Shown here piece by piece: positions 1 through 4,488 of a stretch of DNA of 6,917 nt. Each line of letters starts with the position of its first letter. Position 1 is the first letter of the stretch. Source of the stretch: Draconibacterium sp. (lineage in GTDB: Bacteria > Bacteroidota > Bacteroidia > Bacteroidales > Prolixibacteraceae). The stretch is taken from contig WGCT01000382.1 in the NCBI GenBank assembly GCA_015493625.1, positions 1 through 6,917 on the forward strand, given 5' to 3'. The notes under the pieces are model-generated. The model saw only the letters and a program-made list of their open reading frames with translations. It ran no database searches and was not told the DNA's origin. Position numbers and translations under genes: made by a program.

Positions 1-120
1 AAAAACAATCAGTAAATTATTATCTGGATAAAGAATTACAATAAGCACAAAGAAAAGCGTAAGAATGGTTAATAGTACAGAAACAATGGCAGCTAAGAAA
101 CTTGAAGAATAAATTTTCAT
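1..120 (-). CDS. N-terminus of a membrane protein, possibly a sensor histidine kinase (partial)
   Basis: The minus strand reads an open frame of 40 codons from an ATG at 118-120 to the window edge. The peptide begins MKIYSSSFLAAIVSVLL and contains one long hydrophobic segment at about residues 8-31, with a basic residue at the N-terminus, followed by YPDNN and the start of a second hydrophobic stretch (LLIVF). This fits two closely spaced membrane helices separated by a very short loop. Several Bacteroidota PhoR-like histidine kinases begin this way, and the gene is divergent from a phosphate transporter, which suits a phosphate sensor. No kinase domain is inside the window, so that identity is inference from the N-terminus and the neighbour only. 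No Shine-Dalgarno sequence precedes the ATG, as is usual in the phylum. An unrelated small membrane protein remains possible. Confidence 0.6.
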   Translation of the reverse strand, partial: MKIYSSSFLAAIVSVLLTILTLFFVLIVILYPDNNLLIVF

Positions 121-130
121 GTGGTTAAAA

Positions 131-168
131 ATTAGAATCAAGATATTAGAATCAAGACACAAGACAAG
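131..168. repeat. Short nested tandem repeats in the leader of the left gene
   Basis: A 14-bp unit is present twice in tandem: ATTAGAATCAAGAT at 131-144 and ATTAGAATCAAGAC at 145-158, with one mismatch. A 7-bp unit, CAAGACA, overlaps the end and is also tandem at 153-159 and 160-166, with a further CAAG at 165-168. CAAG therefore recurs at 139, 153, 160 and 165. The block lies 11 bp upstream of the start codon of the minus-strand gene, so it falls in its leader or promoter. It could be replication slippage or binding sites for a regulator; nothing in the sequence decides between them. Confidence 0.75.
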
Positions 169-275
169 AAAATAAGTGTTTTAGCTTAATTATGCTCCTG
201 TGTGTGAAATCTTTTATCATGAATGTTTTATCTTACAATTTGAGGCGAAATTAATAAAAATTACCTACTTGTTGA

Positions 276-314
276 TTAACAGTAATTTCACAGTTATTTA
301 ATATGATTTTAATA
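276..314 (+). promoter_or_regulatory. Putative Pho box: four TTHAYA hexamers at 11-bp spacing
   Basis: Four hexamers begin at 276 (TTAACA), 287 (TTCACA), 298 (TTAATA) and 309 (TTAATA), each exactly 11 bp after the previous one. All fit TT(A/C/T)A(C/T)A, the repeat described for Bacillus subtilis PhoP boxes, where repeats are spaced about one helical turn apart. On the minus strand the first two read CTGTGAA-N4-CTGTTAA, which resembles the E. coli PhoB box (CTGTCAT repeats, also 11-bp period). The array ends just before a -7-like element at 316-323, so it would cover roughly -54 to -16, the usual position for PhoP activation. The gene downstream is a phosphate transporter. The region is AT-rich and the last two hexamers are low-information, so the first pair carries most of the weight. 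Binding by a Bacteroidota PhoB homologue is inference. Confidence 0.45.
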
Positions 315-315
315 T

Positions 316-323
316 TACATTTG
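316..323 (+). promoter_or_regulatory. Putative Bacteroidota -7 promoter element for the phosphate transporter
   Basis: TACATTTG matches the TAnnTTTG -7 consensus of Bacteroidota primary sigma-factor promoters at all six defined positions. It lies 42 bp upstream of the ATG at 366, which would place transcription start near 330 and give a leader of about 36 nt. I see no clear TTTG at the -33 position, which is instead occupied by the phased hexamers. That is compatible with a promoter that depends on an activator. Confidence 0.45.
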
Positions 324-365
324 GGTAGTTATTATTACTTCGCCACTACTAATTAAATACAAAAA

Positions 366-2639
366 ATGGAACATTTTTACCTGATTTTAGTTGTTGTACT
401 CTTTGCTTTGGCAATTTCAGATTTAATTGTTGGAGTGAGTAACGATGCAGTAAACTTTCTTAATTCGGCAATTGGTTCGAAAGCAGCCCCCAAATGGGTA
501 ATCTTTTTAATGGCTAGTTTGGGCGTACTTATTGGTGCCACTTTTTCGAGCGGAATGATGGAAGTTGCACGGAAAGGAATATTTCATCCCGAAATGTTTT
601 ACTTCTCCGAGATTATGATAATTTTTATGGCAGTAATGATTACAGATGTTATCTTGCTCGACATGTTTAACACCTTTGGAATGCCAACCTCTACAACGGT
701 TTCAATTGTATTCGAGTTGTTGGGAGCTGCTGTAGCTGTTTCGGTAGTAAAAATTAAAACTGCCGGCGATTCGGTTGTACTAGAACTTGCAAAGTATATA
801 AATTCCGAAAAAGCTTTGGCAATTATTACCGGAATTCTGGTTTCTGTAATTATTGCTTTTACTGTTGGGGCAATTGTGCAATACATTACACGGTTGGTTT
901 TTACATTCAATTACCAGCGCCCAATGAAATACCTCGGGTCGATTTTTGGCGGTTTGGCAATTACTGCCATTACCTATTTTATTTTAATTAAAGGAATGAA
1001 AGGTTCTACCTATTCGGGTGTTGAACTCGAAAGTGGTATTACTATACAAGAGTGGCTAAAAATAAATTCGGGGTTGGTTATGCTATACAGTTTCCTTTTT
1101 TGGGTTGCATTTATACAACTGTTAAAATGGATTTTTAATATTAATATTCTGAAAATTGTTGTATTGGCCGGAACATTTGCACTAGCAATGGCATTTGCCG
1201 GAAACGACCTTGTAAACTTTATTGGTGTTCCGTTAGCCGGTTTTAATTCGTTTAAAGCATGGGTTTCTGCCGGAGCTGCTTCTCCTGACTCTTTTTCGAT
1301 GGGAATGCTTGCCGGAAAGGTTGCGACTCCAACATATATGCTGTTAATAGCCGGCTTGGTAATGATTGTTACACTTATTTTTTCGAAAAAAGCAAAAAGT
1401 GTTATCGCTACTTCCGTCGACTTGTCGAGGCAAAACGAAGGGGCGGAAAGATTTGGGTCGTCGTTTATTGCCCGGTTTATTGTTCGCCGAAGCACCAACT
1501 TCAATAAAAAACTTTCAAAGTATATGCCGGCTGCCGTTACAAATGGTATTCAGTCGAGGTTTGTTCCTGCTGAAATAAGCGAAAGCAAAGGTGATAATGC
1601 CCCGGCTTTCGATATGTTACGTGCATCGGTAAATCTGGTTGTTGCCAGTATTCTAATAGCCATGGGAACATCGCTAAAATTACCACTTTCTACCACTTAT
1701 GTTACGTTTATGGTAGCTATGGGAACGTCGTTATCGGACCGGGCATGGGATAGAGAAAGTGCTGTTTACCGTATTTCGGGAGTGTTTGCTGTTATTGGAG
1801 GATGGTTCCTCACGGCACTAATTGCTTTTACTATTTCGGGGATTGTAGCACTAACCATTTCGCTGAGTGGTAAATTTATGATTTTTGTATTTATTCTTAT
1901 TGCGCTAGTTATGGTAATCAGAACTCATGTTCTGTTGAAAAAACGTACTTTGCTTAGCATTTCGGAAGAGGAAGACAGCATTGAAGAAGAAGATGCCATT
2001 GAAGAGATTATCTCGAAAACATCAAAACAATTGGTTAAAGCTATTGTTGCTACAAACCAAATTGTTATGCTAAGTATCGACAGTTTTTTAAAAGAAGACC
2101 GAACCGGCTTGCGCTCGGCAGAAGAGGCGAGTAAGTCGTTCTCGAAAAAAGCAAAAAAGAACAAAGATAAAGTGTATTCAATTGTGCATAAGTTAATGGA
2201 AAGATCGGTTGAGTCGAGCCATTTTTATGTGCAGATGATGGAGCATAAACGCGAAATGGCACACGCCATTCATTTTATGCTCAACCCAATGATTGCTCAT
2301 ATCGAGAATAATCATAAACCTTTTATTGAGGAACAAATTACAGAGATGACTAACATGCTAACTCAAATCGACAACTACTATAATTATGTGTTACATACTG
2401 TTAAAGAGGAGAAATTTGAAGAGTTGGATATTTTGATTGATGAAAGGGATAAGATAATTGAAACATTGCGTAAAATGGAGAAAAACCAAATAAAACGTAT
2501 TAAAAACAAAATGGTTAGCACACGAAATTCGCAGTTGTTCTTTAAAGTAATCTCGGAGTTAGAATCGCTGCTTTTACAAACGGTTAATTTAATTAAATCG
2601 CAACGCGACTTTATTTCTCAAACCCGGCAGGCGAAATAG
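366..2639 (+). CDS. PiT-family inorganic phosphate transporter with C-terminal PhoU-like domain
   Basis: This inner-membrane carrier of the PHO4/PiT family takes up inorganic phosphate by cation-coupled symport. The family's inverted-repeat signatures are both present: GVSNDAVNF at residues 23-31 and AGNDLVNF at 278-285 (the GANDVAN-type motif). Each half also has a P-x-S-T-T motif, PTSTT at 107-111 and PLSTT at 440-444. Hydrophobic segments fill about residues 4-345 and 410-518, with a basic cytosolic loop between them. After the last helix come a short basic stretch, an acidic linker (EEEDSIEEEDAIEE, about 534-547) and a helical, charged C-terminal region to residue 757. That region resembles a PhoU/DUF47 domain, which is often a separate protein (Pit accessory protein) in other bacteria. 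The length agrees with fused Bacteroidota homologues. The ATG at 366 gives a short, correctly placed first helix, and no better upstream start is seen. Transcription probably starts near 330 under the putative Pho box. The gene appears intact and monocistronic, ending before a strong hairpin. Confidence 0.93.
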   Translation: MEHFYLILVVVLFALAISDLIVGVSNDAVNFLNSAIGSKAAPKWVIFLMASLGVLIGATFSSGMMEVARKGIFHPEMFYFSEIMIIFMAVMITDVILLDMFNTFGMPTSTTVSIVFELLGAAVAVSVVKIKTAGDSVVLELAKYINSEKALAIITGILVSVIIAFTVGAIVQYITRLVFTFNYQRPMKYLGSIFGGLAITAITYFILIKGMKGSTYSGVELESGITIQEWLKINSGLVMLYSFLFWVAFIQLLKWIFNINILKIVVLAGTFALAMAFAGNDLVNFIGVPLAGFNSFKAWVSAGAASPDSFSMGMLAGKVATPTYMLLIAGLVMIVTLIFSKKAKSVIATSVDLSRQNEGAERFGSSFIARFIVRRSTNFNKKLSKYMPAAVTNGIQSRFVPAEISESKGDNAPAFDMLRASVNLVVASILIAMGTSLKLPLSTTYVTFMVAMGTSLSDRAWDRESAVYRISGVFAVIGGWFLTALIAFTISGIVALTISLSGKFMIFVFILIALVMVIRTHVLLKKRTLLSISEEEDSIEEEDAIEEIISKTSKQLVKAIVATNQIVMLSIDSFLKEDRTGLRSAEEASKSFSKKAKKNKDKVYSIVHKLMERSVESSHFYVQMMEHKREMAHAIHFMLNPMIAHIENNHKPFIEEQITEMTNMLTQIDNYYNYVLHTVKEEKFEELDILIDERDKIIETLRKMEKNQIKRIKNKMVSTRNSQLFFKVISELESLLLQTVNLIKSQRDFISQTRQAK

Positions 2640-2675
2640 ATTTTAGAGGATCTGGAAAAAATAAATTTAGGAATC

Positions 2676-2729
2676 ATAATAATTAAGAGGGGTTGGCAGC
2701 TATTGTTGTCAACCCCTCTTAATTATTAT
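2676..2729. terminator. Long perfect-arm hairpin, probable bidirectional terminator
   Basis: The arms at 2676-2695 and 2710-2729 are perfect 20-bp inverted repeats with a GC-rich core (GAGGGGTTG / CAACCCCTC) and AT-rich outer ends. Pairing continues inward to 2700 and 2705 with three Watson-Crick and two G-U pairs, leaving a 4-nt TATT loop and about 25 paired positions in total. It lies 36 bp after the stop codon of the plus-strand transporter and about 150 bp after the stop of the convergent minus-strand flippase gene. It lacks a long T run, but the AT-rich outer stem leaves T-rich sequence on both strands, so it can serve both genes. Confidence 0.75.
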
Positions 2730-2761
2730 TCAACTCTCTTAATTTCTTGAAAGTTTTTTCA

Positions 2762-2806
2762 GCGAATCTATTACTCAAAAGTATTTTGGTTTTGAGATAG
2801 ATTCGC
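2762..2806. other. Second intergenic hairpin with a 2-nt bulge
   Basis: GCGAATCTAT at 2762-2771 pairs with ATAGATTCGC at 2797-2806, and CTCAAAA at 2774-2780 pairs with TTTTGAG at 2790-2796. That makes 17 base pairs with a TA bulge at 2772-2773 and a 9-nt loop. It is the first hairpin met by transcripts leaving the minus-strand flippase gene, about 73 bp past its stop. On the minus strand it is followed by an A-rich tract rather than a T run, so it is not a standard intrinsic terminator. It could be an mRNA 3'-end stabiliser, an auxiliary terminator stem or the core of a small RNA. Confidence 0.55.
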
Positions 2807-2878
2807 CATCAGAAATGTAAGGATAGAATAATGAAACTTGGATTGTGAAAAATAAAAATGAGTTTGTTTAATGCAAAA

Positions 2879-4357
2879 TTATCTTCTCTTAAATTTAAAC
2901 AAAACACTTTCAATTACATTATTAACATCCTCCGAAACTTTTGTAAATAAAATAACAGCTCCGAAAACAATTGTAAACAGGGTGCTTCGTGTAAAAATAT
3001 CGACCACCAACTGCTGTTTGTTTATTAAGCTGCTTGCTCCCCATGCAACCAGAAATGCCACCGGAACAATTACAAATTTCAAAGAGAAGGGCTGCATTTT
3101 AAACTTGAAGAGTATAAAAAGATAGCGCATTAAATTGTTCATAAATATTACGGTTGCTATTGCAATTGCAGCCCCTGTTATTCCCCACAACGGAATGAAA
3201 ATATACATGGCCGCCACAACCAAAACAATTAATATTAATAAAAAATAGAGCGAAACCTTATAATATTCAGAAAACCCGATAACTTGACCATTTGCACCGG
3301 CAAGCATAACTACTACATTTGCCAGGCCAATAAAAAAGATAACCCATTTAACGCCTTCGTAATCGGGGCCTAAAATAACCTGAATATTATCGATGTTTAT
3401 CCAAATGCCACCAAACAAAAACAGGGCAATAATAAACTGGTTGAGCGAACTTCTCGAATAAATATCGTGAATATAGTTTCTGTCGTTTCGTTTCCATGCA
3501 TCCGAAATAAGTGTGCCGCTAATTCGCAATAGTGGCCGCGAAGGAATAATTACCAGCGAACCAAAGAAAAAAGCCATCGTGTAAATACCTGCACTGCTTA
3601 ACCCAAGATATTGGTTTACAATTATTTTGTCGAGACTAAAAACAATACTTCCGCTTGCCCCTGTTAAAATACTGTAAATAGAAACACTAATTATCTCTTT
3701 CCTCAAATCTTTTGTGATAAAACTTAATCTCGGACGCAGATTTAACTCCCCTTTTTTAAACAGGTAAATAAATATATAAATGCCTTTTGCACTTGTTGCA
3801 AAAACAAAAAGAAATATTAACGTTTGGGTATTTATAAGTTGTAATGCATAGGCAACAACAGCAATAAAAATTAGCACCCGCTGAAAAACATCTTGTAAAA
3901 AAGTTCCAAGTACAGCATTGTATAGTAGCTTGTTATAAATGTCGAGCACGTTATAAAGCAGTGTGAAAAAAGTCAACGGAATGAGCAGATAAATATAGTC
4001 GGCAAACAGTTTCGATTTTTCGATGTTCGACTCAATTAACTTAGGCGAAAAAAGAAAATAAGTAATTAAAAAAAGAAGAAACCCTATTGATATTACCGAA
4101 AATGCAAGAAACAAATAACCGTTATGACCGGTCTCTTTATTTCTGAAATAGGGAAACAACCGGTTGGTAACACCATTAATTCCAAGCGAAAAAAATTGGG
4201 CAGATAGTATTGCATACGACAATAACAATCCAAAAAGACCAACAATCTCGGGCGTTAAATATTCTGAGTATAAATATGTTGTAGTAACAAAACCAATTAC
4301 CACACCCAAATACGACCAAATACTTCCTTTAATACTTTGTTTAATTATTATTCCCAT
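2879..4357 (-). CDS. Polysaccharide (O-antigen type) flippase, MATE/MVF-like Wzx family
   Basis: The 492-residue protein is almost entirely hydrophobic and has the layout of a 12-14-helix lipid-linked oligosaccharide flippase, which moves undecaprenyl-linked glycan units across the inner membrane. Family-like features include the N-terminal KQSIKGSIWSYLG at residues 6-18, LGINGVTNRLFPYF at 58-71 after the second helix, and the mid-protein SLDKIIVNQYLG at 241-252 followed by AGIY at 256-259. A proline- and arginine-containing stretch follows, then an SDAWKRND-type segment. The C-terminus is short and basic (FKFKRR). The ATG at 4355-4357 places the first helix right after a basic N-terminus. 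The gene is divergent from the YfhO-family gene (131 bp apart) and convergent with the phosphate transporter, so it is probably transcribed alone. No glycosyltransferase or polymerase is visible beside it, and its glycan substrate is therefore unknown. Confidence 0.88.
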   Translation of the reverse strand: MGIIIKQSIKGSIWSYLGVVIGFVTTTYLYSEYLTPEIVGLFGLLLSYAILSAQFFSLGINGVTNRLFPYFRNKETGHNGYLFLAFSVISIGFLLFLITYFLFSPKLIESNIEKSKLFADYIYLLIPLTFFTLLYNVLDIYNKLLYNAVLGTFLQDVFQRVLIFIAVVAYALQLINTQTLIFLFVFATSAKGIYIFIYLFKKGELNLRPRLSFITKDLRKEIISVSIYSILTGASGSIVFSLDKIIVNQYLGLSSAGIYTMAFFFGSLVIIPSRPLLRISGTLISDAWKRNDRNYIHDIYSRSSLNQFIIALFLFGGIWINIDNIQVILGPDYEGVKWVIFFIGLANVVVMLAGANGQVIGFSEYYKVSLYFLLILIVLVVAAMYIFIPLWGITGAAIAIATVIFMNNLMRYLFILFKFKMQPFSLKFVIVPVAFLVAWGASSLINKQQLVVDIFTRSTLFTIVFGAVILFTKVSEDVNNVIESVLFKFKRR

Positions 4358-4488
4358 ATTGGTTTTTGTGCAATATTAATTGCCGCCCTTTTTGTTTCCC
4401 CGAAAATAAATCTGACTGTTAAATCAGCTTATAAATTCCCAAAAGTGTTTTAATTAATTATTTTTGTCAGGCATTTAAAAATAATTTC
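4358..4488. promoter_or_regulatory. Divergent promoter region between the flippase and YfhO-family genes
   Basis: This 131-bp AT-rich gap separates two head-to-head genes and must hold both start regions. Toward the plus-strand gene, TATTTTTG at 4459-4466 fits the TAnnTTTG -7 consensus and would give a leader of about 16 nt; no convincing -33 TTTG accompanies it. Toward the minus-strand gene, CGAAAATA at 4401-4408 reads TATTTTCG on the minus strand, one base off consensus. A weak dyad (CTGA-N8-TCAG, 4412-4427) sits between them. No Shine-Dalgarno sequence is seen for either gene. Confidence 0.35.

Noticed and set aside
199..222. A second Pho-box-like stretch (CTGTGTGTGAAATC ... TTATCAT)
   Set aside because: The half-sites match poorly and the spacing is 12 rather than 11 bp, so it is not distinguishable from chance.
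599..1504. Open frames on the minus strand at 599-910 and 1010-1504
   Set aside because: They are antisense to the phosphate transporter, their translations are low-complexity T/I/A/S-rich mirrors of its hydrophobic codons, and the plus-strand frame has clear family motifs across both.
1366..2262. Open frames at 1366-1578 (plus) and at 1925-2164 and 2065-2262 (minus)
   Set aside because: All lie inside the transporter gene in other frames and show no recognisable domain or independent start signal.
2871..4379. Plus-strand open frames at 2871-3125 and 4164-4379
   Set aside because: They are antisense to the two ends of the flippase gene and have no protein-like composition or promoter of their own.
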